In this document: positions 7,764 to 16,756 of the stretch, piece by piece | How the letters are laid out: every line of letters starts with the position of its first letter | How positions within the stretch are numbered: position 1 is the stretch's first letter | NCBI GenBank assembly: GCA_023430465.1 | Contig: JAEZAM010000113.1 | Span: forward strand, 1 to 64,000 | Length of the DNA: 64,000 bases | Source: Bacteroidota bacterium | GTDB taxonomy: Bacteria; Bacteroidota; Bacteroidia; Chitinophagales; Chitinophagaceae | Reading direction: 5' to 3' | Program-made: the position numbers and the translations under genes | The notes under the pieces: generated by a model | Database searches by the model: none | What the model was told of the DNA's origin: nothing | What the model saw: the letters and a program-made list of their open reading frames with translations, nothing else

Positions 7764-10586
7764 TCAGATCACTACGTTTATCATTTTACCCTTTACAAAG
7801 ATGATCTTCCTGGGTGCTTTTCCTTCCAGCCATTTTGCCACCACCTCATTTTCCACCACCATTTTCTCCACCTCTTCCTGGCTGGCCGTCAATGACACGT
7901 TCATAGTGGTTCGAAGTTTCCCATTCACAGACACCGGGTATTCCTTGCTGGTCTCCATGACATGTTTTTCATCAAACACGGGAAAGTTCGCATCGAGAAT
8001 CGTGCCTTCATTACCCAGCCTGTGCCATAATTCTTCAGCAACATGGGGCGCGTATGGTGCGAGCATGATAAGTAATGGTTCAAGTACGGCCCGGCTGGTA
8101 CATTTCAGGTCATGCAGATCATTTACAGCGATCATGAAACCGCTGACACCGGTGTTGAAACTAAATCGCTCCGTCACATCTTCAATCTGCCGGATGGTGC
8201 GGTGAAGTACCCGCAGCTCTTCTGCAGTAGGAGTTGTATCAGTCCATACCTGTCCTTTTTGCTCATCATAGAACAAGCGCCATAATTTCCTGATAAACCG
8301 GAAGACCCCTTCAATTCCCTTTGTATCCCAGGGCTTACTCATTTCTACCGGGCCGAGGAACATTTCATACATCCGGAAAGTATCTGCTCCATATTTAGCT
8401 ACAAGATCATCGGGGTTGACCGTATTGTAAAGCCGCTTGCTCATTTTCTCTGTCAGCACGCCGCAGATGTATTTATCATCTTCCAGGATAAACGTCGCAT
8501 CACTGTATTCTTCGCGCCAGAGTCGAAAAGCTGATGTGTTCAGTTCTACGCCATCCACGATGTTCACGTCTACATGGATCTCATCCGTTTCGTGGTTATC
8601 TTTTAGACCGGCTGATACAAACTCATTTTTACCTCTGACGCGGTAGACAAAGCGGCTGCTTCCCTGGATCATCCCCTGGTTAACCAGTTTGCGGTATGGT
8701 TCATCGAACCCAATAAGCTCCAGGTCGTAAAGGACTTTGGTCCACATGCGACTGTACAACAGGTGGCCGACCGCGTGCTCGGTACCACCGATGTAGAGAT
8801 CGACCTGGTTCCAGTAGTCAGAAATATTCCGGTCGCAGAATGTGGCAGCATTATCAGGATCCATGTACCGAAGGAAATACCAACTGCTCCCGGCATATCC
8901 GGGCATTGTGTTTGTCTCCAGTTGCCGGTCTGTCCATTCTGCAATATTTGCCAGCGGCCCCTCCCCTTCAGGTCCGGGTTTGTAAGAATCTACTTCCGGG
9001 AGTTCGAGGGGCAGTTCGGCATCGGTGAGTGCCACTGCAATGCCGTTCACCCATTTTACCGGGATAGGTTCACCCCAGTACCGCTGTCGGCTGAATGCAG
9101 CATCCCGCATTTTATAATTTGTCTTGCGTTGCCCGATTCCTGCAAGTTCCAGTTGCGACACCACAAATTCCCCCGCCTTACGCATTTCCATGCCATCGAG
9201 AAAGCCGCTGTTTGTGAGCTTGGCGTCTTTTGTCGGGTTCGCTTCCTCACCGTTGTATGCGTCGCCTATGATGTTAGTGATGGGGATATTGAATTCACGG
9301 GCAAACCGATGATCGCGCTCATCTCCGCAAGGCACGGCCATGATAGCTCCTGTGCCGTACCCGGCCAGCACATATTCGGATATCCAAATGGGTATCTCGC
9401 GGCCATCTAAAGGGTTGATGGCATAGGCACCTGTAAATGCACCGGTAATCTTTTTTTCTGCCTGCCGTTCCCGTTCGCTCCGCGATTGCACATAGTCAAG
9501 ATAGCTGTCGACAGTTTCCCTCTGTGCGTCAGTTGTGATACTTTCAACAAGCTCATGCTCCGGTGCGATCACCATAAAATCCACCCCGAAAATGGTATCG
9601 GGCCGGGTGGTGTAGACGCGAAGAACAGGGGCGTTTGTCTCGGTCGACCTGATCTTGAAATCTATTTCTGCACCGATGCTCTTGCCAATCCAGTTGGTTT
9701 GCATTTCCTTCATGGCATCGCTGTAATCGACCGTTTCGAGCCCGGCCAGCAACCGGTCGGCATATTCTGTAATGCGGAGATACCATTGCCGGAGTTTTTT
9801 CCTTACAACCGGAAATCCGCCACGCTCACTCACGCCATTGATCACTTCATCGTTTGCCAGGACGGTCCCCAGCGCCTCGCACCAGTTTACTTCACCAAAG
9901 CCACAATACGCAAGGCGGTATTGCATCAGGATATCCTGTTGTTGCTTTTCGTCAAAGGCATTCCATTCCCCAGCAGAAAAAACTGTTGTGGCATGATGTT
10001 GATTCGGCATCGGATGGGTGGCATTCCCTTCTTTTCCAAACGCACTGATAAGCTCTTCAATTGGCCGGGCTTTGGCAGCCTGGCGATCGAAAAAACTATT
10101 GAAAAGACGAAGAAATATCCACTGCGTCCACTTGTAGTATTGCGGATCGGAGGTACGCACTTCGCGGTCCCAATCGTAGCAGAAACCAATATTATCCAGT
10201 TGCTTCCGGAAGTTGCGAATGTTTGTTTCCGTAGAAACAGCCGGGTGAATGCCATGATCGATGGCGTATTGTTCGGCTGGAAGTCCAAATGCGTCATAAC
10301 CCATCGGGTGCAACACATTGAACCCTTTGAGCCGCTTGAAACGACTGAAAATATCCGAAGCAATATAGCCGAGAGGGTGACCTACGTGTAAACCTGCCCC
10401 GCTTGGGTAAGGAAACATGTCGAGCACATAAAATTTCGGTCGGGTCGGGCTGCCTGGCACGGGGTTGCTCACGCGATATGTGCCATTGTTATTCCAGTAT
10501 TCTTTCCAGCGGCGTTCTATTTCACGAAAATTGTATTCACTGGAATGTGAAGCCTGTCCGGCTGATTTGCTACCTGCGTCGCTCAT
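7764..10586 (-). CDS. leuS: leucyl-tRNA synthetase
   Basis: Class I aminoacyl-tRNA synthetase that charges tRNA-Leu. The 940-residue length is in the family range, with the extra length expected in Bacteroidota enzymes. The HIGH-type motif is LHVGH (about residues 66-70, within PYPSGAGLHVGH). The connective editing domain follows (about 240-430; TTRPDTIFG and the YGTGAIMAVPCGDERD region are characteristic). The KMSKS-type loop is KMSKR (about 714-718), preceded by a leucine-specific insertion rich in acidic residues (about 645-710). The C terminus is the usual anticodon-binding and small beta domain. The Arg in KMSKR is a common variant, not damage. The start ATG at 10586 gives MSDAGSKSAG ahead of the conserved core. 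EEP lies downstream. Confidence 0.98.
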   Translation of the reverse strand: MSDAGSKSAGQASHSSEYNFREIERRWKEYWNNNGTYRVSNPVPGSPTRPKFYVLDMFPYPSGAGLHVGHPLGYIASDIFSRFKRLKGFNVLHPMGYDAFGLPAEQYAIDHGIHPAVSTETNIRNFRKQLDNIGFCYDWDREVRTSDPQYYKWTQWIFLRLFNSFFDRQAAKARPIEELISAFGKEGNATHPMPNQHHATTVFSAGEWNAFDEKQQQDILMQYRLAYCGFGEVNWCEALGTVLANDEVINGVSERGGFPVVRKKLRQWYLRITEYADRLLAGLETVDYSDAMKEMQTNWIGKSIGAEIDFKIRSTETNAPVLRVYTTRPDTIFGVDFMVIAPEHELVESITTDAQRETVDSYLDYVQSRSERERQAEKKITGAFTGAYAINPLDGREIPIWISEYVLAGYGTGAIMAVPCGDERDHRFAREFNIPITNIIGDAYNGEEANPTKDAKLTNSGFLDGMEMRKAGEFVVSQLELAGIGQRKTNYKMRDAAFSRQRYWGEPIPVKWVNGIAVALTDAELPLELPEVDSYKPGPEGEGPLANIAEWTDRQLETNTMPGYAGSSWYFLRYMDPDNAATFCDRNISDYWNQVDLYIGGTEHAVGHLLYSRMWTKVLYDLELIGFDEPYRKLVNQGMIQGSSRFVYRVRGKNEFVSAGLKDNHETDEIHVDVNIVDGVELNTSAFRLWREEYSDATFILEDDKYICGVLTEKMSKRLYNTVNPDDLVAKYGADTFRMYEMFLGPVEMSKPWDTKGIEGVFRFIRKLWRLFYDEQKGQVWTDTTPTAEELRVLHRTIRQIEDVTERFSFNTGVSGFMIAVNDLHDLKCTSRAVLEPLLIMLAPYAPHVAEELWHRLGNEGTILDANFPVFDEKHVMETSKEYPVSVNGKLRTTMNVSLTASQEEVEKMVVENEVVAKWLEGKAPRKIIFVKGKMINVVI

Positions 10587-10713
10587 GATTTTTGTTGCTT
10601 GTTAACGGCAGCGTGTTCATGGAAAACCATAAACCGGTCAGGCTGCCGGAGTTTTAACATATATGTTTTTATATATGGCAATATCGATCGGTGTCCTCCG
10701 TTTAAAGGGGCAG

Positions 10714-10751
10714 CAAAAATACTGATTGTTAAGGTGAAACGGCTATTTTTG
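10714..10751. promoter_or_regulatory. candidate divergent leuS/ftsX promoter region
   Basis: Two sequences match the Bacteroidota -7 box: TATTTTTG on the minus strand (10714-10721, towards leuS) and TATTTTTG on the plus strand (10744-10751, towards ftsX). Neither has a -33 TTTG at the ideal 19-21 base spacing; a TTG at 10726 is 15 bases from the plus box. Tentative. Confidence 0.3.
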
Positions 10752-10830
10752 CCCACCAGGTTGTGCTAATGAGGTGTGGTGGATGACCGGTGAAGTAACC
10801 TGCAACCCATTAATTTTAAAATCTAATGCT

Positions 10831-11703
10831 ATGGCTCGGACAGGTAAGGCCTCTATCAAACGCGGCAAACCTTCGTATTTCATGTCCATCCTGGGCGTCA
10901 CGCTTGTACTCTTTCTGCTTGGCCTGATTGGCTGGCTGGTAATAAATGCAAATAAGCTGGGTAACTATTTCCGGGAAAGTGTGGAGGTAAGAGCGGAACT
11001 CCGCGGTGACCTGAACCCCAAGGACAGCATTGCGCTGATGCAATACATTTCTTCCAAACCTTATGTGCGGTCGATTAACTTCGTCAACAAGGAAGATGCC
11101 CGCAAGATCTATCTCGGCGATGGCAATGAAAGCTGGGACAATGTACTGGATGCAAACCCGCTGCCCAATATGATCAATTTCAAAGTGCGGACGGAGTACA
11201 TGAATTCCGATTCGCTTGGATTGATCAAGGCTGACCTGGAGCAACAGACCTATATCAGCGATGTGGCCTACCCGACTGCACTGGTGGAGGATCTCAACAA
11301 AAACATACAGAAGATCAGCATATTCCTGCTGGTGGTAGCCGTAATCCTGTCGATCGTGGTGATTATTCTGATCGATAATACCATCCGGCTTGCGATGTTC
11401 AGCAACCGGTTCCTGATAAAGACCATGCAAATGGTTGGCGCCACGCGTTGGTTTATTGCCAAGCCTATGAACACGAGGGCGATCATCAACGGCGCGGTAA
11501 GCGCTGCCATCGCCATCGTGGCAATCTTCCTGATGATCCTTGTGGCTGAGCGATATTTCCCTGAAATGAAGGCGCTTCATGATAACAACACGCTCATCCT
11601 GTTGTTTGCCGGACTGGTACTGATCGGGATATTTATCACACTTTTCAGTACCCATCGCAGCGTGCAGAAGTACCTGAAGATGAAACTGGACGATCTTTAC
11701 TGA
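10831..11703 (+). CDS. ftsX: cell division protein FtsX (permease-like)
   Basis: A 290-residue inner-membrane protein with the FtsX plan: a short cytoplasmic N terminus, one membrane segment (about residues 19-42, FMSILGVTLVLFLLG), a periplasmic extracellular domain (about 45-160, with VEVRAEL and IKADLEQQ), then three further membrane segments ending in a basic tail (KYLKMKLDDLY). With FtsE it couples the divisome to peptidoglycan hydrolase activation; no ftsE is in the window, which is common in Bacteroidota. The open frame begins at 10774 but the ATG at 10831 (MARTGKAS) gives the normal N terminus. DUF3098 and uppP follow on the same strand with gaps of 68 and 78 bases. Confidence 0.93.
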   Translation: MARTGKASIKRGKPSYFMSILGVTLVLFLLGLIGWLVINANKLGNYFRESVEVRAELRGDLNPKDSIALMQYISSKPYVRSINFVNKEDARKIYLGDGNESWDNVLDANPLPNMINFKVRTEYMNSDSLGLIKADLEQQTYISDVAYPTALVEDLNKNIQKISIFLLVVAVILSIVVIILIDNTIRLAMFSNRFLIKTMQMVGATRWFIAKPMNTRAIINGAVSAAIAIVAIFLMILVAERYFPEMKALHDNNTLILLFAGLVLIGIFITLFSTHRSVQKYLKMKLDDLY

Positions 11704-11771
11704 TATCCCCGGATGGCCTGCCCTTAGCGGTTTCAGGGATTTTCCTATATTGCGTTTCCAAATTTGATGAT

Positions 11772-12011
11772 ATGGCAGAAAATAAGACAGCGGCACCTTC
11801 AATGTTTTCCCGGGAAAATTATATCTGGATGCTTGTTGGTGTTGTAGTAATTGCGATCGGTATGTTTATCATGGCTGGTGGCAAAAGTGATCCTGCTAAT
11901 TTTGATAAGGAAGCGGTGTATCATCCTATGCGCATCACGGTAGCTCCGATCCTTATCCTGGCCGGCCTCGTGATCGAGATCTTCGCGATTTTCCGCAAAC
12001 CAAAAGCCTGA
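11772..12011 (+). CDS. DUF3098 small membrane protein
   Basis: A 79-residue protein with two membrane helices (about residues 19-37 and 56-73) joined by a short loop containing NFDKEAVYHPMRITVAP. This matches my recollection of the DUF3098 family, which is small and found in Bacteroidota. The function is unknown. Its place between ftsX and uppP suggests a link with envelope growth or division, but that rests on context only. Confidence 0.88.
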   Translation: MAENKTAAPSMFSRENYIWMLVGVVVIAIGMFIMAGGKSDPANFDKEAVYHPMRITVAPILILAGLVIEIFAIFRKPKA

Positions 12012-12089
12012 TTTCATTTTTCTACTGAGTAATTACCGGTGCGAGCCGGTTTTTTCATACCCGTACTGAATGCCAAACCAACTTCACCA

Positions 12090-12911
12090 ATGACTATTAC
12101 GGAGGCTATCATCATCGCCATTGTTGAAGGGCTGACAGAGTTCCTGCCGGTATCATCTACCGGTCACATGATCATCGCCAGTTCGCTGCTGGGTATACAT
12201 AAAGAGGAATTCACCAAGCTGTTCGAAGTAGCTGTTCAGTTTGGCGCCATCCTGGCCGTAGTGGTGTTATATGCTAAGAAATTTTTCCAGTTCAACCGCT
12301 GGCAGTTTTATGTAAAACTCCTGATTGGTGTTTTGCCTGCGCTGGTACTGGGTTACCTGTTCTCTGACAAGATCGATGCGATGCTGGAAAGCCCATTGAT
12401 CGTAGCCATTTCCCTGTTGCTCGGAGGTATTGTGCTTGTGTTTATAGACAAGGTTTTTCGCAAGCAGGTGATAGAATCCGATGACCAGATCACCTATGGC
12501 AAGGCATTTACTGTCGGGCTTTGGCAGACCATCGCCATGATCCCTGGTGTCAGCCGCAGCGCCGCCACGATCATTGGCGGAATGCAACAGAAATTTACCC
12601 GTAACCTGGCGGCTGAATTCTCCTTCTTCCTGGCGGTGCCGACCATGTTCGCTGCCACGGTCTATTCGTTGTTCCTGAAGAACTGGAGTGATGGCGGCCT
12701 GCCGCGGAAAGGTTACGAGGTGATCCTTTCCAATCGCGATCACCTGGTTGCTTTTATCACAGGCAATGTGGTAGCCTTTATCGTGGCTATACTCGCCATT
12801 CGCTTTTTTATAACCTACCTGAAATTATATGGTTTCCGGGTATTTGGCTGGTACCGGATCATTGCCGGCCTGATTCTTCTCCTCCTGCTCGCTTTCCGCG
12901 TTATTGAATAA
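12090..12911 (+). CDS. uppP: undecaprenyl-diphosphatase UppP (BacA)
   Basis: A 273-residue integral membrane phosphatase that converts undecaprenyl pyrophosphate to undecaprenyl phosphate, the lipid carrier for peptidoglycan and other glycans; loss or excess alters bacitracin sensitivity in known systems. Family motifs are clear: VEGLTEFLPVSSTGHMI near the N terminus (about residues 10-26), with the catalytic Glu and Ser/Thr/His residues, and PGVSRSAATI (about 150-160). About seven to eight hydrophobic helices follow. A GTG at 12039 would extend the frame; the ATG at 12090 (MTITEAI) is the normal start. It is the last gene of the ftsX-DUF3098-uppP run. Confidence 0.97.
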   Translation: MTITEAIIIAIVEGLTEFLPVSSTGHMIIASSLLGIHKEEFTKLFEVAVQFGAILAVVVLYAKKFFQFNRWQFYVKLLIGVLPALVLGYLFSDKIDAMLESPLIVAISLLLGGIVLVFIDKVFRKQVIESDDQITYGKAFTVGLWQTIAMIPGVSRSAATIIGGMQQKFTRNLAAEFSFFLAVPTMFAATVYSLFLKNWSDGGLPRKGYEVILSNRDHLVAFITGNVVAFIVAILAIRFFITYLKLYGFRVFGWYRIIAGLILLLLLAFRVIE

Positions 12912-12964
12912 AATACCGTCTCCAGGGTATTAGGGGTCCTTCGCGTTTGCTATACTTTTAAGCT

Positions 12965-12990
12965 GAATTAGAAATTAAAAATGAAAAATT
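12965..12990 (+). repeat. AT-rich ATTAAAAATGAAAAAT module
   Basis: In the gap after uppP this A-rich stretch shares the core ATTAAAAATGAAAAAT with copies at about 32908, 33060, 33218 and 54788. It is one of several short modules that recur in intergenic DNA here. I see no gene in the 12912-13149 gap. Confidence 0.7.
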
Positions 12991-13149
12991 TGAGTTGCTT
13001 TTTCATTTGCTCCTTTCTCATCTGACTTCGAGCCGATTCACTTTTACAAGCCGTCCCTCTCCTAATGCCTGTTTTGTGTAAAAGCAAAATGGGCTTTGTT
13101 TTCACACCCATTGCCCGAAATCGCTATTTTTACCCAAACCATCCCACTG

Positions 13150-14463
13150 ATGCAAACTGCCAGTAAGAAGGTTGTGAACGGCTGGGCTATGTACGATTGG
13201 GCCAACTCCGTTTACAATCTCGTTATCACGACTACATTTTTCCCCGCTTACTACGCTGCACTGACTTCTCTTGAAAAATACCCCGACGGAGTTCCCTTTC
13301 TCGGCAGAAACTTCGTCAATACTGCCCTGAAAGATTATGTGCTGGCCTTTGGGTTCCTGGTGATCGCTCTCCTTTCGCCGATTCTTTCGTCCATGGCAGA
13401 TTACAAAGGCAACAAGAAAAATTTCATGCGATTCTTCTGTTACCTCGGTGCCTTGAGCTGCTCGATGATCTTTTACTTTGGTTATTTCGACAACAACAAT
13501 ATCTATGCTATCCTGATCTGCTTCATGTTTGCGGGCATTGGCTTTTATGGCAGCCAGGTTTTTTACAACTCCTATCTTCCGGAGATCGCTGCGGAACAGG
13601 ATCGTGACAGGATCAGCGCAAAAGGGTATTCATACGGCTATATCGGAAGTGTACTGCTTCAACTGGTGGGATTTGGTCTCGTGATGTCCATGGAGGATAA
13701 ACTACTCGCCCTACAGATTACCTTCCTGCTGGTAGGTGTATGGTGGGTCGGGTTCGCACAGATCACCTTCAATGTATTACCAATCAGCAGCAAATCAGAA
13801 AGGAAAGCCAGAAAGCATGTGCTGGTGCACGGTTTTCACGAGCTGAAGATCGTTTGGCACCAGTTGATGAGATTACCTGTGCTGAAAAGATTTCTGCTTG
13901 CCTTTTTCCTTTACAGCATGGGTGTACAAACCGTAATGCTGGTGGGCATTGATTTCGGTATAAAAGAATTAAAGCTGGAGGATTCCAAGCTCATCATCGC
14001 CGCAGTGATCATCCAGATCGTTGCTATCGGCGGAGCGATTGGCATGTCCAGGCTATCCCAGCGCTATGGCAACCTGCAGGTGCTGCTATTCACAGTTTGC
14101 CTATGGATCGGGGTATGCCTGACCGCGTACTTTATTACCACCGAAATACAGTTCTATGTGCTCGCCTCCCTCATCGGGCTGATGATGGGCGGTATCCAGT
14201 CGCTTAGCCGCTCCACCTATGCGAAACTGATGCCTGAAACCAAAGACACCGCCTCCTTCTTCAGCTTCTATGATGTGACGGAAAAATTAGCGATCGTCAT
14301 TGGCCTGTTTGCTTTTGCATTCATTGAGGACATCACGCAATCCATGCGCAACTCGGTGCTTGTTCTTATCCTGTTCTTTGTACTGGGCATGTTAGCGCTG
14401 CTGATGGCCATCTCTGGTCAGCGGAAAAAAACAACTGCCCTGGAAAATGACTTGCCTCTATGA
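13150..14463 (+). CDS. MFS transporter, UMF1/Atg22-like family
   Basis: A 437-residue transporter with about twelve hydrophobic segments. The N-terminal WAMYDWANSVYNLVI motif is the hallmark of the UMF1 (Atg22-like) group of the major facilitator superfamily, and GIQSLSRSTYAKLMPE in the second half is also typical. The substrates of bacterial members are unknown; yeast Atg22 exports amino acids from the vacuole. The frame is open from 13096, but the ATG at 13150 puts the WAMYDWANS motif close to the N terminus as in relatives. A TATTTTTA sequence 18 bases upstream may be a -7 element, which would give a very short leader. Its last four bases (ATGA) overlap the start of the zinc-ribbon gene, implying translational coupling. 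Confidence 0.92.
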   Translation: MQTASKKVVNGWAMYDWANSVYNLVITTTFFPAYYAALTSLEKYPDGVPFLGRNFVNTALKDYVLAFGFLVIALLSPILSSMADYKGNKKNFMRFFCYLGALSCSMIFYFGYFDNNNIYAILICFMFAGIGFYGSQVFYNSYLPEIAAEQDRDRISAKGYSYGYIGSVLLQLVGFGLVMSMEDKLLALQITFLLVGVWWVGFAQITFNVLPISSKSERKARKHVLVHGFHELKIVWHQLMRLPVLKRFLLAFFLYSMGVQTVMLVGIDFGIKELKLEDSKLIIAAVIIQIVAIGGAIGMSRLSQRYGNLQVLLFTVCLWIGVCLTAYFITTEIQFYVLASLIGLMMGGIQSLSRSTYAKLMPETKDTASFFSFYDVTEKLAIVIGLFAFAFIEDITQSMRNSVLVLILFFVLGMLALLMAISGQRKKTTALENDLPL

Positions 14464-15104
14464 GAACATGCGTTAACTGCAACAAGGAAAATCCGGACGA
14501 TGCCAGTTACTGCTATAAATGCGGACACTATCTCGCTTCGTCCTCGTTAGTTGATCCTGCGCTCTCACCACGAAAGAAATGGTACAGCAGGATCCCTGTC
14601 CTCGGTTGGATCGGATTGGGGCTTATTGCCATTGCGGCCTTCCTGGGTGTGATCATTGGCGGGTTCTGGGCAGTAGCAACGGTGGAGGGCATTGCTTCCC
14701 TCATTTTTCTCTCGGTTGGTATCTTCCTGTTCGGCGTATTCCGCAAAGGCGTTTTTACCCAGAACAAGATCTTCCGCGCGATTGCTATCGGCTTCTGGGC
14801 GTTGATGGGTGCTTCGATCGATCAGACAGGCAACTATCTTTACAATTACCCGGTTGGCATGATCGAATGCCCCAGAGGGACCTATATTTCCCGCAGTGCG
14901 AACGTGGCCCACCCGCACGCGGGTGAAACCATGATCACGCAGGAATTCAATTGTTACAATGAAAGCGGGGAATCAGAAAAAACGGTCAACACTTTCGCGA
15001 TGATGGGATATCGTTTCCTGGAATATATTCTTCTTGCCTATATCCTGATAGGCTGTCGGCAGCTTGTCAACTATCTTCGCAGAACAAAGTCAGGCAGCAC
15101 ATGA
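14460..15104 (+). CDS. zinc-ribbon membrane protein
   Basis: A 214-residue protein of unknown function. The N terminus carries a treble-clef/zinc-ribbon: CVNCNKENPDDASYCYKCG has two CxxC knuckles (about residues 4-7 and 18-21). Membrane segments follow (about 48-70, 75-95, 100-125 and a C-terminal one near 185-200), with an external-looking loop (about 125-175) holding CPRGTY and a second cysteine. The gene overlaps the MFS gene by ATGA at its start and the MBL gene by ATGA at its end, so the three form one operon. The function is not known. Confidence 0.8.
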   Translation: MRTCVNCNKENPDDASYCYKCGHYLASSSLVDPALSPRKKWYSRIPVLGWIGLGLIAIAAFLGVIIGGFWAVATVEGIASLIFLSVGIFLFGVFRKGVFTQNKIFRAIAIGFWALMGASIDQTGNYLYNYPVGMIECPRGTYISRSANVAHPHAGETMITQEFNCYNESGESEKTVNTFAMMGYRFLEYILLAYILIGCRQLVNYLRRTKSGST

Positions 15105-15946
15105 AGTTACATACGATCAACACCGGGTTTTTCAAACTGGACGGCGGCGCGATGTTCGGCGTCGTGCCAAAATCGATCTGGAGCCGTATCAATCCTCCGG
15201 ACGAAAAAAATCTCTGTACATGGGCCATGCGCTGCCTGCTGGTGGAACAGGGAGACCGGCTTATCCTTGTTGACACGGGTATCGGAAACAAACAGGATGA
15301 AAAATTCTTCAGTCACTACTACCTCCATGGGGATGATAACCTGGAGAAATCCTTGCGGGAGCTGGGCTATTCGCCGGCTGACATCACAGATGTGTTCCTT
15401 ACGCATTTACATTTTGATCATTGTGGTGGTTGTATAAAACGCGAGAATGGACAGCTTGTGCCGGCGTTTCCCAATGCCACCTTCCACAGCAGTAATGAAC
15501 ATTGGGATTGGGCAGTAAATCCCAACGACCGGGAGAAGGCCTCATTCTTAAAAGAAAATATTTTACCCATAGAACAAAGCGGCAAGCTTCAGTTATTGGA
15601 CACAAGAGGCAGGCAACTGGTGCATTTTGCGGAGGATTTTGACGTACGAATTTCATCAGGGCACACAAGAGCGATGATGCTTCCGCAATTGAGATATAAA
15701 GGAAAAACGATCGTCTATATGGCTGACCTGTTACCCTCACATGGCCATATACCCTTGCCTTATGTGATGGCCTATGATATGTTCCCACTTACTACCCTGG
15801 AAGAAAAAAAGCAGTTCCTGGAAGAGGCGGTGGATAAGGAATACATCCTTTACTTCGAGCATGATCCGCAATACGAATGCTGCACGGTGGAGCGCACGGA
15901 GAAGGGTATTCGCCCGAAGGAATTTTTCAACCTTGCCGAGATCTGA
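15101..15946 (+). CDS. MBL-fold metallo-hydrolase
   Basis: A 281-residue metallo-beta-lactamase-fold enzyme without a signal peptide, so probably cytoplasmic. The metal site motif is THLHFDHCGG (HxHxDH, about residues 106-115). SSGHTRAMM (about 187) supplies the next ligand histidine, YMADLLPSH the bridging Asp, and EHDP near 250 the last His. The N-terminal LVDTGIGN strand is also typical. It resembles the AHL-lactonase/quorum-quenching-like branch in motif layout, but the substrate cannot be read from sequence. It is the last gene of the MFS/zinc-ribbon/MBL operon (ATGA overlap). Its TGA touches the stop codon of the convergent DUF3108 gene. Confidence 0.92.
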   Translation: MKLHTINTGFFKLDGGAMFGVVPKSIWSRINPPDEKNLCTWAMRCLLVEQGDRLILVDTGIGNKQDEKFFSHYYLHGDDNLEKSLRELGYSPADITDVFLTHLHFDHCGGCIKRENGQLVPAFPNATFHSSNEHWDWAVNPNDREKASFLKENILPIEQSGKLQLLDTRGRQLVHFAEDFDVRISSGHTRAMMLPQLRYKGKTIVYMADLLPSHGHIPLPYVMAYDMFPLTTLEEKKQFLEEAVDKEYILYFEHDPQYECCTVERTEKGIRPKEFFNLAEI

Positions 15947-16756
15947 TTAACGGCGCCTGACCAGTGAGGTCATGGGGTGGCGGAGGTTTTCAAAACTCAT
16001 CATATCTATCTTCACCTTGCCAACCGCGATGGGGCTTTCGATGCGAACGGGTATGTGATTCTGATCGTCAGTTACCCATACGGTCATATTCTCACCACCT
16101 TCGAAGATGGTGCCCTTGATCAGTAATGGCTTGAATTTGATGGCCCGGAATTTCCCATACTTGGTCTTGATCGTTTCTTTACCGAGGTAACGGATATACA
16201 TGTTATATACTTCGTTATCCAGGAACATGGAAAACGCGATCTTATCATTAACCTGCAGCCGGTTGAAATCGATATTTCGTGCGTAGAAAACAGAGCTGAC
16301 CACATCCTGCACACATGGGGGAACCTTGAACACACCATCGTTGGTGACGGCCGTGTTTGCCGTTTTATTGAAAGATACATTCTGGTAAATCTTATGACCG
16401 CCTTCATTTACATTTCTTATAAATTTCAGTGCCTGCATCGTGGCGGTATCGATGTATGTCTCATAGCGATCCCTGACCTTGTAGAGGAAATCATAGGAAG
16501 AGTTCGTTTTTCCATCTCCAATGATATGATAGACGGGTTTACCATTCAGCGTTTCCAGCGTGTTGGTGAATGTAGCGGTACCAGCATTGACGTATACGCC
16601 GGCCACAGCATAGTACACAGTATACGCCACTTTTTCACCAGCCTTGAATGCAGTGTTGCGAATGCCGCACATATCCTGGTAAGGCGCCTCAGCACGGGGT
16701 ACGAATCCGATCAGCGACAGCATCGGGACGATAAATACCTTAGTTATTCCATTCAT
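15947..16756 (-). CDS. DUF3108 secreted protein
   Basis: A 269-residue protein with an N-terminal hydrophobic export signal (MNGITKVFIVPMLSLIG to AEAP). The body is a long beta-sheet resembling lipoprotein-carrier folds, with FKAGEKVAYTVYYAVAGVYV, YETYIDTATMQALKF and a C-terminal IPVRIESPIAVGKVKID. This pattern fits DUF3108 (DUF3108 domain-containing protein), a periplasmic family without a known function. The frame is open from 16807, but the ATG at 16756 places the export signal first. It overlaps the end of the upstream flippase-like gene by 17 bases, so the two are cotranscribed. Confidence 0.85.
   Translation of the reverse strand: MNGITKVFIVPMLSLIGFVPRAEAPYQDMCGIRNTAFKAGEKVAYTVYYAVAGVYVNAGTATFTNTLETLNGKPVYHIIGDGKTNSSYDFLYKVRDRYETYIDTATMQALKFIRNVNEGGHKIYQNVSFNKTANTAVTNDGVFKVPPCVQDVVSSVFYARNIDFNRLQVNDKIAFSMFLDNEVYNMYIRYLGKETIKTKYGKFRAIKFKPLLIKGTIFEGGENMTVWVTDDQNHIPVRIESPIAVGKVKIDMMSFENLRHPMTSLVRRR

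Noticed and set aside
8431..8447. Defective KMSKS motif in leuS (KMSKR)
   Set aside because: The KMSKR form is frequent in leucyl-tRNA synthetases and keeps the essential lysines.
9486..10391. 301-codon frame on the plus strand
   Set aside because: Antisense to leuS, no family motif; long shadow frames are expected opposite GC-moderate coding DNA.
10816..11802. 328-codon minus-strand frame
   Set aside because: Antisense to ftsX, His/Gln-rich shadow sequence without motifs.
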